A stretch of DNA of 64,000 nt from Chryseobacterium indologenes (GCA_002439165.1 DJTE01000048.1:86089-150088), one strand, 5' to 3'; counted from the stretch's first letter, positions 32,823-42,980 are shown. Translations and numbers: made by a program. Notes: a model not told the origin generated them from the sequence alone.

Positions 32823-34855
32823 TGTTTTACAGGTTTTTTATTGTTTTTAGTTTCTTCGTTTATCTTTTTCTGAAGTTTTGCTTTCTCTTGCTTCACCCGA
32901 TCCAGACTATCTTTTATTCTCTTTTGCCTGATGGAATCAGGTTTGGGGTCAACATACAGACCTTTACGCTTTAAATCTGCAATCCATTGCCTTTTATACT
33001 CCGGCATGAAACTCGAGGTGATCATTTTTTTATAAAGATTTTCTCTTTTCAAATCACCTGTAATATATTTTTCAGCAATAACTGTACAGGCAGGGCCAGC
33101 CCATGTAGCTCCGAATCCGGCATGCTCCATTACTGCCACCACAACAATTTTAGGTTTATCAGCCGGGGCAATCAGAACAAAGATAGAATTATCCTTTCCC
33201 TGCGGAACCTGTGCCGTACCTGTTTTGGCTAATTGTGTAAAGTCATTGGATTTCAGCCCTCTTGCAGTTCCTCTTAAAACTACGGCTTCCATTCCTTTCA
33301 GAACCGGCTCGAAATGCTTTTCATCAACCAGCGTTTTATGTTTAACTTTAAATCTTGGATCAGGATTTGGTTTTCCGTCAATTGCCTTTACAATATGAGG
33401 GGTATAATACCATCCTTTGTTCGCAATAGCTGCTACGTAATTGGCCAGCTGAATAGGGGTTACCAGAACATCTCCCTGCCCCATCCCGTTATAGATAGCA
33501 CCGGTTGACATTTCATCCCAGTTTTTAAAATCAGTTCTCTGAGAACCACTTGCTTTCATAATGGCTTTAAACCTTTTCTCATAAAAGTCTCCTGAAGGTA
33601 TTCTTCCTTTAGCGCCCACAGCAAAATCATTATTCAAGAATTCTCCAACTCCAAAGCTGCTCATGATCTTTTTCCATTCATCAACACCTTTTGAAGGATT
33701 TCCCGGATACTTTTTGATGATTGCAATAAACGCATAGGTGAAGAAACAGTTACTGGAAACCTGAATGGAAGGAATCAACGGATCTGCTCCGCCATGACCT
33801 TTAATTCTTTTACCTTTATAGAAAAATCCGCCACCACAGGGGAAAATCGTCTTTTCATCCATTACTCCCATCTGCATTGCCGCCAGGGCAGTCAACAGTT
33901 TAAAAGTTGATCCCGGCGGATACCCGGCCTGTAAAGAACGGTCAAAAGTAGGTTTGTTTTCGTAAAGCGTATCTTTTGACAGGGCATACAGATTTTTTGA
34001 TTTATTAGGCCCCGTAAAAAGGTTCGGATCAATATCCGGTCCGGTTGCCGCAACCAATACTTCCCCATTATTAGGGTCTAAAGCTACAATTGCCCCATGC
34101 TTGTTGACCAGCATTTCTTCAGCCATCCTCTGAAGATCATAATCAATGGTCAGGGTAATATCTTTACCTGTAATTACATCTTTATCCAGAGATCCGTTTT
34201 TATAAGAACCGATATTGCGGAGTCTTATATCTTTTTGGATGTACTTCACTCCTTTTACTCCACGAAGTTCTTTTTCGTAAGATTTTTCAACTCCTGTTTT
34301 TCCGATAAAATCTCCCGGTAAATAGTATACAGAATCTTTTTTTATTTCGCGTTCATTTACCTCACTGGTATACCCCAGAAGGTTTCCGGAAGTAGAAACT
34401 TCATACTGACGCTGAGGTCTTGAAACAATGCTGAATGCCGGATATTTGAAAATAATTTCCTGTACTCTGGCAATATCTTCCCGGCTGAGGTTTTTGATAA
34501 ACGTCATCGGAGTGAGCTTGGAATAATATTTTTCTTTTTTGATAAGATTGATCCGGCTGATAAAATCTGCTTTTGAAATCTGCATAAGACTACAAAAGCC
34601 CAGAGTATCAAAATCAGGCTTCATCAGGGCCTGGGTAAACGAAATTTCATAAGCAGGCTGATTTCCCACCAGGATCTTTCCGTTCCTGTCAAAAATAACC
34701 CCTCTCTGCGGGATTACATATTCTGTTTTAATGGAAGTATTGGCTGCATTCAGGGCATAACGGTCTGTAAATAACTGTAAATAGGCAAGCCTCGCTATAA
34801 AAATAAGAGCGATGACAACGAGAATGGAAAAGATTTTTAAATAACGTGTGTTCAA
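32819..34855 (-). CDS. mrdA: Penicillin-binding protein 2
   Basis: 678 residues. An N-terminal membrane anchor (residues 8-28) is followed by the PBP dimer domain and a transpeptidase domain. Catalytic motifs: STFK within GYPPGSTFKLL, SSN within QVSSNCFF, and KTG within AKTGTAQ. It cross-links peptidoglycan during elongation, paired with RodA. A Lys-rich cytoplasmic-type tail extends the C-terminus (residues about 620-678), longer than in E. coli. It overlaps both neighbours by 4 bases. Confidence 0.96.
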   Translation of the reverse strand: MNTRYLKIFSILVVIALIFIARLAYLQLFTDRYALNAANTSIKTEYVIPQRGVIFDRNGKILVGNQPAYEISFTQALMKPDFDTLGFCSLMQISKADFISRINLIKKEKYYSKLTPMTFIKNLSREDIARVQEIIFKYPAFSIVSRPQRQYEVSTSGNLLGYTSEVNEREIKKDSVYYLPGDFIGKTGVEKSYEKELRGVKGVKYIQKDIRLRNIGSYKNGSLDKDVITGKDITLTIDYDLQRMAEEMLVNKHGAIVALDPNNGEVLVAATGPDIDPNLFTGPNKSKNLYALSKDTLYENKPTFDRSLQAGYPPGSTFKLLTALAAMQMGVMDEKTIFPCGGGFFYKGKRIKGHGGADPLIPSIQVSSNCFFTYAFIAIIKKYPGNPSKGVDEWKKIMSSFGVGEFLNNDFAVGAKGRIPSGDFYEKRFKAIMKASGSQRTDFKNWDEMSTGAIYNGMGQGDVLVTPIQLANYVAAIANKGWYYTPHIVKAIDGKPNPDPRFKVKHKTLVDEKHFEPVLKGMEAVVLRGTARGLKSNDFTQLAKTGTAQVPQGKDNSIFVLIAPADKPKIVVVAVMEHAGFGATWAGPACTVIAEKYITGDLKRENLYKKMITSSFMPEYKRQWIADLKRKGLYVDPKPDSIRQKRIKDSLDRVKQEKAKLQKKINEETKNNKKPVKQ

Positions 34856-35358
34856 ACTTTTTGTTTGATTTTAAATATTAATGCATAAATAACGATAAAT
34901 ATAAAGGAAATTATACTTGTTATCACAACATTAAGTAATATTTCAAAAAACCTGCTTAATTTAAAAAATTCAATATACTGCACCACAAGCTGATGCAGGA
35001 AGATACTGGAAAACAGAAACAGCAAAAACTGCGCCCACTGGAGGGACTGAAAAGAAAAAAAGTCTGTGGAAGTATCTGTGGAAGTTCTGAATATCAGGGT
35101 TCTGAAATAAGCGATAAGCGTTGTAGCAAACGCATTGATCCCTCCGGAATGAAGAAAGATATCTACCGAAAGGCCGATCAGAAAGCTTAGCGCCAAAAAC
35201 TGGAATTTATTTCTGAAGAAAGGATAAAACATGACAAACACCGGGTATATGACCGGTGTATACTTTCCGAAAATCGTGATCTTGTACAATACAAAAACTT
35301 GCAATGCAACCAGGAAAATCATGATCAATATATCGGTAAATAAAGTCCTGCTAATCAT
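34852..35358 (-). CDS. mreD: Rod shape-determining protein MreD
   Basis: 168 residues with five or six hydrophobic helices. The family is poorly conserved, so the call rests on position between mreC and mrdA and on the hydrophobic profile (for example LIGLSVDIFLHSGGINAFATTLIAYFR, typical of MreD). It overlaps mreC by 8 bases and mrdA by 4. Confidence 0.88.
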   Translation of the reverse strand: MISRTLFTDILIMIFLVALQVFVLYKITIFGKYTPVIYPVFVMFYPFFRNKFQFLALSFLIGLSVDIFLHSGGINAFATTLIAYFRTLIFRTSTDTSTDFFSFQSLQWAQFLLFLFSSIFLHQLVVQYIEFFKLSRFFEILLNVVITSIISFIFIVIYALIFKIKQKV

Positions 35359-36205
35359 TTTCTTTTTTTATTACAGCCTGGAGGGTATCCTGAATTTTCT
35401 GAACCTCTGCTTTTTTAAGGTTCTTCACAATATATACTTTGCTTAAAGCGCCCATTTTCTCGCTCAGCTCGACAGAAATATCCCAGAAACCGGTTTTATT
35501 ATCCACGGAATAGCCTGCAATGGTTCCGATCATCACCCCTTTCGGGAAAATAGCCGATTTACCGTCTGTCAGTACGGTATCTCCTACTTTTAAAGCGACA
35601 TATTTCGGAATATCCGCAAGATGCATTACTCTTGAGTTGTCTCCGTTCCAGGTTAAAGTTCCAAAATATCCGGAGTTTTTCAGAGAAGCATTAATTCTGA
35701 TCCTGTTAACACTCAGTACTGACTGTACAAGCGCATAACTGTCTGTGGAATTGATGACGATTCCGGCAATTCCTCTCGGCGCCATAACCCCCATCTGCGG
35801 AAAAACACCGTCTCTCCGGCCACGGTTGATTGTAAAATAATTATTCCGCCTGTTGATACTGTTGGAAACAATTTCACCATCTACAAAAGTATAGATCTGC
35901 CCGCCACCTAAAGTATCGTGAACTTTTCTGAAAACAGGATTTTTCGCTCCTTCTTTACCGTAGAGTTCAGTCATCAGGGCTTTGTTCTGGGCTACCAGAT
36001 CTTCATTGATCTGTTTCAGCTTCAGATAGGAAACCCCTTCGTCTATATAGCCGGAAACCCAGGAATTCAGCGCAGCCGACTGGCCCGCGATCCAGGATCT
36101 CTGCATGGCGTTTTTAGAGAATATCAGAATGAGAGCAATAATTTGCAGGAATATGAAGAAGACAAAAAGAGCATTCTTCGAAAATAATCTCAGCAAAAAT
36201 CCCAT
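35351..36205 (-). CDS. mreC: Rod shape-determining protein MreC
   Basis: 284 residues. An N-terminal membrane helix (residues 8-28) is followed by a coiled coil (about 60-95, LKQINEDLVAQNKALMTELYG) and the MreC beta-domains (GDGEIVSNSINRRNNYFTINRG through RRDGVFPQMGVMAPRGIAGIV). It is the periplasmic scaffold of the elongasome. 28 bases separate it from mreB. Confidence 0.95.
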   Translation of the reverse strand: MGFLLRLFSKNALFVFFIFLQIIALILIFSKNAMQRSWIAGQSAALNSWVSGYIDEGVSYLKLKQINEDLVAQNKALMTELYGKEGAKNPVFRKVHDTLGGGQIYTFVDGEIVSNSINRRNNYFTINRGRRDGVFPQMGVMAPRGIAGIVINSTDSYALVQSVLSVNRIRINASLKNSGYFGTLTWNGDNSRVMHLADIPKYVALKVGDTVLTDGKSAIFPKGVMIGTIAGYSVDNKTGFWDISVELSEKMGALSKVYIVKNLKKAEVQKIQDTLQAVIKKEND

Positions 36206-36233
36206 TCAGATATAAAGTCGTAAAAAGTTAGAA

Positions 36234-37259
36234 TTATTTAATTAAGAAATTGAATTTATCCATATTCTTAAGGGCAATACCGGTTCCGCGTACCACAGCT
36301 CTCAACGGATCTTCTGCAACAAATACAGGAAGACCGGTCTTTTTGTGCAGTCTGTCCGCAAGACCTCTCAGTAATGCGCCCCCTCCGGCAAGATAAATAC
36401 CTGTTTTGTAAATATCAGCTGCCAGTTCCGGTGGTGTAAGAGAAAGTGTCTCCATTACGGCATCTTCAATTCTGATGATGGATTTATCCAATGCACGTGC
36501 AATTTCTTTGTAGCCCACCATGATCTCTTTCGGCTTACCTGTGATAAGATCTCTACCCTGTACCGGAATATCTTCAATATCCACATCAAGATCTTCAACG
36601 GCAGAACCAACTTCAATTTTGATTCTTTCCGCAGTTCTTTCCCCGATGTAAAGATTGTGATGAGTTCTTAAATAGTAAGCAATATCATTGGTAAATACAT
36701 CTCCTGCAATTTTTACAGATTTATCACATACGATACCACCTAAAGCTACCACAGCAATTTCCGTAGTACCTCCGCCTATATCGATGATCATATTTCCTTC
36801 AGGCTTCTGAACATCAATTCCTACTCCTATCGCAGCAGCCATTGGCTCATAAATCAGCCTTACTTCTTTTGCATTCACTTTTTGTGCAGAGTCTCTTACG
36901 GCTCTTTTCTCAACTTCGGTAATGCCCGAAGGAATACAGATCACAATTCTCAGTGCCGGCTGAATGAATTTACCTTTAATTCCGGGAATTTTTTTGATAA
37001 ACTCCTTGATCATATGCTCCGAAGCATGGAAATCTGCAATAACGCCGTCTTTCAGCGGACGGATAGTCTTTATATCTTCGTGAGTTTTACCCTGCATATG
37101 TTTAGCCTGCTCCCCGACAGCAATCGGTCTACCCGTAGAACGTTCAATTGCAACAATTGACGGCTGATCTATAACAATTTTGTTATTATGGATGATAAGG
37201 GTATTGGCAGTTCCCAGGTCTATCGCAATTTCTTGCGTAAACATATCGAATAAACTCAT
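36234..37259 (-). CDS. mreB: Actin-like rod shape protein MreB
   Basis: 341 residues with the standard actin ATPase motifs: phosphate 1 IDLGTANTLI, phosphate 2 IDIGGGTTEIAVVALGG, and adenosine motif YLAGGGALLRGL. It forms membrane-bound filaments that place wall synthesis. It is the first gene of the minus-strand operon mreB-mreC-mreD-mrdA-rodA. Confidence 0.97.
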   Translation of the reverse strand: MSLFDMFTQEIAIDLGTANTLIIHNNKIVIDQPSIVAIERSTGRPIAVGEQAKHMQGKTHEDIKTIRPLKDGVIADFHASEHMIKEFIKKIPGIKGKFIQPALRIVICIPSGITEVEKRAVRDSAQKVNAKEVRLIYEPMAAAIGVGIDVQKPEGNMIIDIGGGTTEIAVVALGGIVCDKSVKIAGDVFTNDIAYYLRTHHNLYIGERTAERIKIEVGSAVEDLDVDIEDIPVQGRDLITGKPKEIMVGYKEIARALDKSIIRIEDAVMETLSLTPPELAADIYKTGIYLAGGGALLRGLADRLHKKTGLPVFVAEDPLRAVVRGTGIALKNMDKFNFLIK

Positions 37260-37633
37260 ATTTTTCTTCTGATTTTAAGTTTACAAAGATATAAATTTAA
37301 CACTACTAAAGAAATTTAACAAGCACATAATTTGGTTAAAATTTTATTAAAATTTATAATCATTTATTAACTTTTGCACTAATCATTTACAGGGTCTGAT
37401 TTAAACCAAATTTCACGAAAAGATGCGGAAGGGGTAAAATCACAGAAAAACCGGCCGAAAACAGATCCGTTTATTTGTGAATACAAGTTAAAACAACTTT
37501 TCAGTTGTCTTCTTCATTTCAATTTAATAAAAAGCATCAATAATCGTCTGCTGCCAGATAGTTTTTTACGATAATTATCATATACATTATCAGAGGACGG
37601 TTAATTAAAAAAAGCGTAAATTTGCGACTGCTT
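37260..37633. other. Divergent promoter region, mreB / hemA
   Basis: For mreB, the minus-strand -7 box TATCTTTG lies at 37284-37291, 25 bases before the start codon. For hemA see the separate entry at 37617. A small hairpin ACAACT-TTTC-AGTTGT lies near 37492-37507. The rest is AT-rich with no coding signal. Confidence 0.55.
37617..37624 (+). promoter_or_regulatory. hemA promoter, -7 box
   Basis: TAAATTTG ends only 9 bases before the hemA ATG at 37634, implying a very short or absent 5' leader. Confidence 0.55.
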
Positions 37634-38908
37634 ATGTTACAGTATTCCAACATCCATCAAACATCGAATTTTGCAGTGCTTTCCATCAGCTACGAGAAGG
37701 CTGATGTAGAAACGAGGGGCAAGTTCGCATTCTTTGATGAGAACATTAAAAACTTCGTCACCAGAATTCACACTGAGGATCTTGGGGATGCTTTTGTGGT
37801 ATCCACCTGTAACAGGACCGAAATCTACACCACTTCTCCCAATTATCTTCTGGTAGCAGAGGAATACTGCAAAACGATCGGAGTACATCTCACAGATTTC
37901 CTTCAGTTTGCCAATATTCTCACCAAAGAAGAAGCTCTGATTCATCTTTTCAGAGTAGCAGCAGGACTGGAAAGTCAGATCATCGGAGATTTTGAGATCA
38001 TCGGGCAGATCAAAAAAGCATACAGCCGCTTTAAGAAAGAGAGACAGAACTCCAATCCGTATCTGGAGCGGGCAATCAATGCAGCCATCCAGATTTCGAA
38101 AAGGATCAAGAATGAAACGGGAATTTCCAACGGGGCCGCTTCTGTATCCTATGCTGCTGTACACTATATCCTGAACAGCCAGAAAAGAATTACAGAGAAA
38201 AACATCCTTCTTTTAGGGGTAGGTGAAATCGGGCAGAATACAGTTGAAAATCTGGTAAAACACGTTTATCAGCCGAAAATTAAAATAGCGAACCGGACCC
38301 AGGAGAAAGCTGAAAAAATTTCCCAGAAATATAACATTCCTCACGTTGACTATTCTGATTTTGACAAGGAATTAAGAAATACAGACATTCTGATCGTAGC
38401 AACAGGTGCCAAGCACCCTATTGTGAACAAGTCCCATTTTCCGAATGGCAAGGAAACTTTAGTGATCGATCTTTCTATTCCGCATAATGTAGAAAAAGAT
38501 GTGACGGAGAATGAAAATGTAACGCTGATTGATGTGGATGAACTCTCCAAGCAGATCCAGGAAACCATTCAGCAGCGGGAAAAAGAGATTCCCAAAGCGG
38601 AGAAGATCATTAAAGAACTGATGAAAGACTTCATCGAATGGGAGAAAAAAAGGAAGCTGGCCCCGAATATCCATCATTTCAAAGCAGTTTTAAAGAACAT
38701 GGAACGCAACGAAATGCATAATTTTTACAGAAAAAATAAATACATAAACATCACGGACATGGAGCTTTCTGACAAGATGATCCAGAAAATTACCAACCGT
38801 TTTGCAAAATATATTATAGACAACCCTTTAAAAGCCGAAGAAATTAGTAAATTAATGCACGAAATATTAGTTGAACAACCAAACAACGAATTCAATGAAA
38901 AGCATTAG
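37634..38908 (+). CDS. hemA: Glutamyl-tRNA reductase
   Basis: The first committed step of the C5 tetrapyrrole pathway, reducing Glu-tRNA to glutamate-1-semialdehyde with NADPH. About 424 residues from ATG 37634. The catalytic Cys is in VVSTCNRTEIY, the substrate-binding segment is GLESQIIGDFEIIGQIKKAY, and the NADPH-binding motif is LLGVGEIGQNTVENL. The C-terminal dimer helix runs from about 310. The start is nearly on top of its -7 box. It overlaps hemC by 14 bases. Confidence 0.96.
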   Translation: MLQYSNIHQTSNFAVLSISYEKADVETRGKFAFFDENIKNFVTRIHTEDLGDAFVVSTCNRTEIYTTSPNYLLVAEEYCKTIGVHLTDFLQFANILTKEEALIHLFRVAAGLESQIIGDFEIIGQIKKAYSRFKKERQNSNPYLERAINAAIQISKRIKNETGISNGAASVSYAAVHYILNSQKRITEKNILLLGVGEIGQNTVENLVKHVYQPKIKIANRTQEKAEKISQKYNIPHVDYSDFDKELRNTDILIVATGAKHPIVNKSHFPNGKETLVIDLSIPHNVEKDVTENENVTLIDVDELSKQIQETIQQREKEIPKAEKIIKELMKDFIEWEKKRKLAPNIHHFKAVLKNMERNEMHNFYRKNKYINITDMELSDKMIQKITNRFAKYIIDNPLKAEEISKLMHEILVEQPNNEFNEKH

Positions 38909-39803
38909 AATCGGAACAAGGAATTCCGCACTTGCACTTTGGCAGGCCAGGGAGGTTGCGAGGCACCTTCAGAATAATAACTATTTAACGGAAATCACTC
39001 CTATCGTATCTTCCGGCGATAAGAACCTGAACCAGCCGCTGTATTCTCTGGGAATCACCGGAGTTTTTACGAGAGACCTCGATGTTGCCTTATTAAATGA
39101 CGAGATCGATATTGCCGTACACTCTCTGAAAGATGTTCCCACACAGCTTCCTCAGAATATTGAACTGATCGCTTATCTGGAAAGAGACTATCCTCAGGAT
39201 GTTCTTATCCGTAAGGAATCGGCACGAAATAAAGAATTCCACGAACTTAAGCTGGCTACCAGCAGCCTCAGAAGAAGAGCATTCTGGCTGAGAAATTATC
39301 CTAATGCCGAGTTCTCAGATATCCGTGGCAATATCCAGACCCGCCTTCAGAAACTTGAAGACGGTGATTTTGACGCTACCATTCTGTCTTTGGCCGGAAT
39401 CAAGAGAATGAAGATGGACATTGATTATGAAATGCTTCCATTAATGATTTCCGCACCATCGCAGGGCGTAATCACAGTTGCCGGACATTCCGATAAAAAA
39501 GAGATCAATGAAATTCTGGCTCAGATCAATCATAAACCTACCCAGATCTGTGTAGAAATGGAACGTAATTTCCTGAGCACACTGGAAGGAGGATGTACCG
39601 CCCCAATCGGAGCTTATGCTGAAATCATCGAAAACCAGATCCGCTTTAAAGCCGCGCTCTGCTCACTGGACGGAAAGAACTGCATCGCTACTGATGAGAA
39701 TTTCGAGTACAATGATTCCGAAAATTTCGGAGAAAAGTTTGCCAAAATAGTGCTTGAAAACGGCGGAAAAGAACTGATGGCTGAAATTAAGAATTCTTAT
39801 TAG
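38895..39803 (+). CDS. hemC: Hydroxymethylbilane synthase (porphobilinogen deaminase)
   Basis: 302 residues from ATG 38895 (MKSIRIGTRNSALALWQARE), set by the conserved IGTRxSxLAL opening. It joins four porphobilinogens into hydroxymethylbilane. The dipyrromethane-binding Cys lies in EGGCTAPIGAYAE, and the SLKDVPTQLP loop is intact. Its start overlaps the end of hemA by 14 bases, so the two are translationally coupled. Confidence 0.96.
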   Translation: MKSIRIGTRNSALALWQAREVARHLQNNNYLTEITPIVSSGDKNLNQPLYSLGITGVFTRDLDVALLNDEIDIAVHSLKDVPTQLPQNIELIAYLERDYPQDVLIRKESARNKEFHELKLATSSLRRRAFWLRNYPNAEFSDIRGNIQTRLQKLEDGDFDATILSLAGIKRMKMDIDYEMLPLMISAPSQGVITVAGHSDKKEINEILAQINHKPTQICVEMERNFLSTLEGGCTAPIGAYAEIIENQIRFKAALCSLDGKNCIATDENFEYNDSENFGEKFAKIVLENGGKELMAEIKNSY

Positions 39804-39847
39804 ACGAACTTCAGACAGATTCATATTTTTACACCCGGTGAAGAGCA

Positions 39848-40429
39848 ATGAAAAAAACCTTTTTTTTATTCCTGTTTTTATTTTGTGTATTTACAGCAAA
39901 TGCGCAGAATACTTTTGCGCTTCAACTTTCCAATTCTGCTTTAAGCCTTATAGATAACACCATAAAATATGATCCATCCTATTTTGTGATTGAATATCCC
40001 AACGGAGATATTCCTTCCGACAAAGGAGTCTGCACGGATGTCATTATAAGAGCGTATAGAAAACTGAACATAGACCTGCAGAAGGAAGTACACGAAGATA
40101 TGGCGAAAAATTTTTCAAAATATCCGAAAACCTGGGGATTGAAAAAGACGGACACTAATATCGATCACAGAAGGGTTCCCAATCTTGCTGTCTTTTTTTC
40201 GAGATTCGGAAAGGTAAAATCTACGGAAACCAATCCGGCATTGTATATTCCCGGAGATATTGTAACCTGGGTTCTTCCCGGAAATCTTACCCATATCGGA
40301 ATTGTTGTCAATAAAAAATCTGCTGACGGAAAGAGATTTCTGATTGTACACAATATCGGAGGCGGACAGGTGATGGAAGACTGTCTTTTTAAATATACCG
40401 TTACAGGACATTATCAATACCAGAAATAA
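39848..40429 (+). CDS. DUF1287 family secreted protein
   Basis: 193 residues with signal peptide MKKTFFLFLFLFCVFTANAQ. The DUF1287 (YiiM-like, distant NlpC/P60-type fold) signature appears as GVCTDVIIRAYRKLNIDLQKEVHEDM. A later NLTHIGIV strand and VHNIGGG close the domain. The Cys in GVCTDV and the His residues hint at a papain-like hydrolase site. The function is unproven; the family is often placed near wall enzymes. It sits inside the haem operon, 44 bases after hemC and 8 bases before the amidase. Confidence 0.85.
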   Translation: MKKTFFLFLFLFCVFTANAQNTFALQLSNSALSLIDNTIKYDPSYFVIEYPNGDIPSDKGVCTDVIIRAYRKLNIDLQKEVHEDMAKNFSKYPKTWGLKKTDTNIDHRRVPNLAVFFSRFGKVKSTETNPALYIPGDIVTWVLPGNLTHIGIVVNKKSADGKRFLIVHNIGGGQVMEDCLFKYTVTGHYQYQK

Positions 40430-40437
40430 ACTGCATT

Positions 40438-41094
40438 ATGAAAAACCTCATCTGTGCTTTACTGGTATTGGTGACATGCTGTACAAAAGCCCAAACCAGT
40501 GAATTCAAAATCATCAGCAAACCGATAGATTATTCCCGGGAGAGAATACGTTTAAGCCTGGAATATCTTAAAGATCATTATAATATTACTCAAAGCACTC
40601 CTATAATTTCACCCAAAATCATCGTACTGCATTATACGGCTGGCGGAACCGTTGAAACCAATTACAGGTACTTCAATAAAACCCACCTGGAGTCTGCCAG
40701 GGGAACTTTGAAAAAACAGAGCACTTTAAATGTTTCATCGCAGTTTATTGTTGACCGGGACGGTACCATTTACCAGCTTATGGAACCGGATATGTTTGCG
40801 AGACATACGATAGGAATCAATTACTGCGCCATCGGAGTTGAAAATATAGGAAGCAGAACGCAGCCGCTCACAGAAAAGCAGGCTCTGGCCAATGCCCAGT
40901 TGATAAGGTATTTAACAAAAAAATACAGGATAGAGTACCTGATAGGCCATTCGGAGTATGGGGCATTCAGAGGTTCCGGGCTTTGGAAAGAAACGGATCC
41001 GGGGTATTTTACCATCAAGGATGATCCGGGAAAAGATTTTATGAAAAAAGTGAGATTATTAGTCACTGATCTGCATTTAAAAGATAAACCTTAA
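40438..41094 (+). CDS. N-acetylmuramoyl-L-alanine amidase, Amidase_2 family
   Basis: 218 residues with a signal peptide, and a possible lipobox at LVTCCTK. Zinc amidase motifs are present: the first His in IIVLHYTAGG, RHTIGINYCAIGVENIG, and the C-terminal ligand region LIGHSEYGAF with the catalytic Lys/Asp part KETDPG. It cleaves the bond between muramic acid and the peptide stem, in wall turnover or recycling. It lies 8 bases after DUF1287 and 7 before hemD. Confidence 0.92.
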   Translation: MKNLICALLVLVTCCTKAQTSEFKIISKPIDYSRERIRLSLEYLKDHYNITQSTPIISPKIIVLHYTAGGTVETNYRYFNKTHLESARGTLKKQSTLNVSSQFIVDRDGTIYQLMEPDMFARHTIGINYCAIGVENIGSRTQPLTEKQALANAQLIRYLTKKYRIEYLIGHSEYGAFRGSGLWKETDPGYFTIKDDPGKDFMKKVRLLVTDLHLKDKP

Positions 41095-41101
41095 TTTAAC
41101 A

Positions 41102-41773
41102 ATGAAAATTCTGTTTACCAAAATCATAGATGAAACACTGTTATCCAAAGAACTAGGATCGGATATTTCGGCTGAATGTATTGAGGTGATCAGAACCGAA
41201 TCTATAAGAACTGCTCCTTTTGATTTAAAAAACTACTCTCTGATCTTCACAAGCGTGAACGGGGTGAAATCATTCTTTAAAAATCAATTTAAGCCTAACG
41301 AAGATTTTACCGCAAAAAATTACAATAAAATTTATTGCGTAGGTGAAAAGACCAAACGTGAGCTTAGAAAACATGGTTTCGGCACCTTTAAAGTACTGAA
41401 AAATGCGGAGGCATTATCCGGCTTTATTATCGGGAAATGCCAGCACGAAAAGTTTCTTCACTTCTGTGGCAATCTCGCCATCAATGTTCTGGACAAAGAT
41501 CTTCCTTTACAGAATATCAGGTATAAAAAGATCACCGTTTATAATACGGAAGAGTTATATCCTTCAGTTTCTGAAAAATATCATGCCGCAGTTTTTTTTA
41601 GTCCGAGCGGAGTTCGTAGTTTTGCAAAATTGAATTCTCTGGACGGCATGAAAATTTTTTCAATAGGCGAAACCACTTCCGGAGAGCTCAGAAAATATAC
41701 AAAAGAGGAGATATTTACTTCGGAAGGCAACACGCTTACCTCCATTTTAGAACTGATAAAAAAGGAACTTTAA
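41102..41773 (+). CDS. hemD: Uroporphyrinogen-III synthase
   Basis: 223 residues. It closes hydroxymethylbilane to uroporphyrinogen III with ring D inversion. The family is weakly conserved. The call rests on FTSVNGVKSFF, YCVGEKTKRELRKHGF and FFSPSGVRSFAKLNSLDG with IGETTSGELRK, which match the two-lobed HemD fold, and on the haem operon context. Confidence 0.9.
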   Translation: MKILFTKIIDETLLSKELGSDISAECIEVIRTESIRTAPFDLKNYSLIFTSVNGVKSFFKNQFKPNEDFTAKNYNKIYCVGEKTKRELRKHGFGTFKVLKNAEALSGFIIGKCQHEKFLHFCGNLAINVLDKDLPLQNIRYKKITVYNTEELYPSVSEKYHAAVFFSPSGVRSFAKLNSLDGMKIFSIGETTSGELRKYTKEEIFTSEGNTLTSILELIKKEL

Positions 41774-41864
41774 AAGGTTTACCCAATAGCCTCCGAACGT
41801 TACCTCTATTTAATAATGACTGTCCGAAAAAAAAACAGGACGGCAGTTTTAGTTTAAATAAATT

Positions 41865-42902
41865 ATGATTAAAAACGACTTATATTTAAAAGCACTCCGC
41901 GGAGAAACCGTTGAAAGACCGCCGGTATGGATGATGAGACAAGCCGGAAGATATCTCCCGGAATTCATTGCTCTCCGTGATCAGTATGATTTCTTTACAA
42001 GATGCCAGACTCCTGAGCTTGCCGCCGAAATCACGGTACAGCCCATCAGAAGGTTTCCCCTGGATGCAGCGATCCTGTTTTCTGATATTTTAGTGGTTCC
42101 TCAGGCAATGGGAATCGATTTTAAAATGAAAGAATCAGTTGGCCCGTGGCTGGATACCCCGATCAGAACGGCAGAACAGGTTCAGAATATTGAAGTTCCC
42201 GATGTAAACGACACATTAGGATACGTTTTTGATGCTATTGAACTGACTCTTCACAAACTGGACAATGAAATCCCATTGATCGGGTTTGCAGGTTCTCCGT
42301 GGACGATTCTGTGCTACTGCGTGGAAGGCAAAGGCAGCAAAGCTTTTGACATTGCCAAGTCATTCTGTTTCCAGCAGCCTGAAGCCGCCCATTTACTCCT
42401 TCAGAAAATTACAGATACTACTATTGCTTACCTTAAGAGAAAAGTAGAGAAAGGCGTTTCTGCAGTTCAGGTTTTCGATTCGTGGGGAGGAATGCTTTCT
42501 CCTGCTGACTACCAGGAATTCTCATGGCAGTATATCAACCAGATCGTTGAGGCTTTAAGTCCTTTAACTCATGTTGTGGTATTCGGAAAAGGATGCTGGT
42601 TTGCCCTGGAAGACATGACTATGTCCAAAGCATCTGCACTGGGGGTTGACTGGACCATCACTCCTGAGTTTGCAAGAACATTAACGAATCACACGATGAC
42701 CCTTCAGGGGAATTTTGATCCGGCAAGACTGCACTCCACTCCGGAAACGATCAAGAAAATGGTAACCGAAATGATCAACCGATTCGGGAAAGACCGTTAT
42801 ATCGCCAACCTCGGGCACGGAATTCTTCCTAATATCCCGGTAGAAAATGCAGAGGCATTCATCAGAGCAGTTGTAGACTGGAAACCCAATTCCGAATTTT
42901 AA
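41865..42902 (+). CDS. hemE: Uroporphyrinogen decarboxylase
   Basis: 345 residues. It converts uroporphyrinogen III to coproporphyrinogen III. The signature [16 protein letters not shown] near residues 20-35 is exact. The second signature [16 protein letters not shown] and the [10 protein letters not shown] region are intact. It is separated from hemD by 91 bases containing an imperfect hairpin, so it may have its own promoter as well as read-through. Confidence 0.97.
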   Translation: MIKNDLYLKALRGETVERPPVWMMRQAGRYLPEFIALRDQYDFFTRCQTPELAAEITVQPIRRFPLDAAILFSDILVVPQAMGIDFKMKESVGPWLDTPIRTAEQVQNIEVPDVNDTLGYVFDAIELTLHKLDNEIPLIGFAGSPWTILCYCVEGKGSKAFDIAKSFCFQQPEAAHLLLQKITDTTIAYLKRKVEKGVSAVQVFDSWGGMLSPADYQEFSWQYINQIVEALSPLTHVVVFGKGCWFALEDMTMSKASALGVDWTITPEFARTLTNHTMTLQGNFDPARLHSTPETIKKMVTEMINRFGKDRYIANLGHGILPNIPVENAEAFIRAVVDWKPNSEF

Positions 42903-42930
42903 ATACAGACTGAATACAATTCTAAATAAT

Positions 42931-42961
42931 AAGCCTCATGAGTTAAACTTATGGGGTTTTT
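42931..42961 (+). terminator. Probable hemE terminator
   Basis: AAGCCTCAT / ATGGGGTTT stem with two G-U pairs and an 11-base loop, followed by T. Confidence 0.55.
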
Positions 42962-42980
42962 ACATCAAAAAACTAAACCT

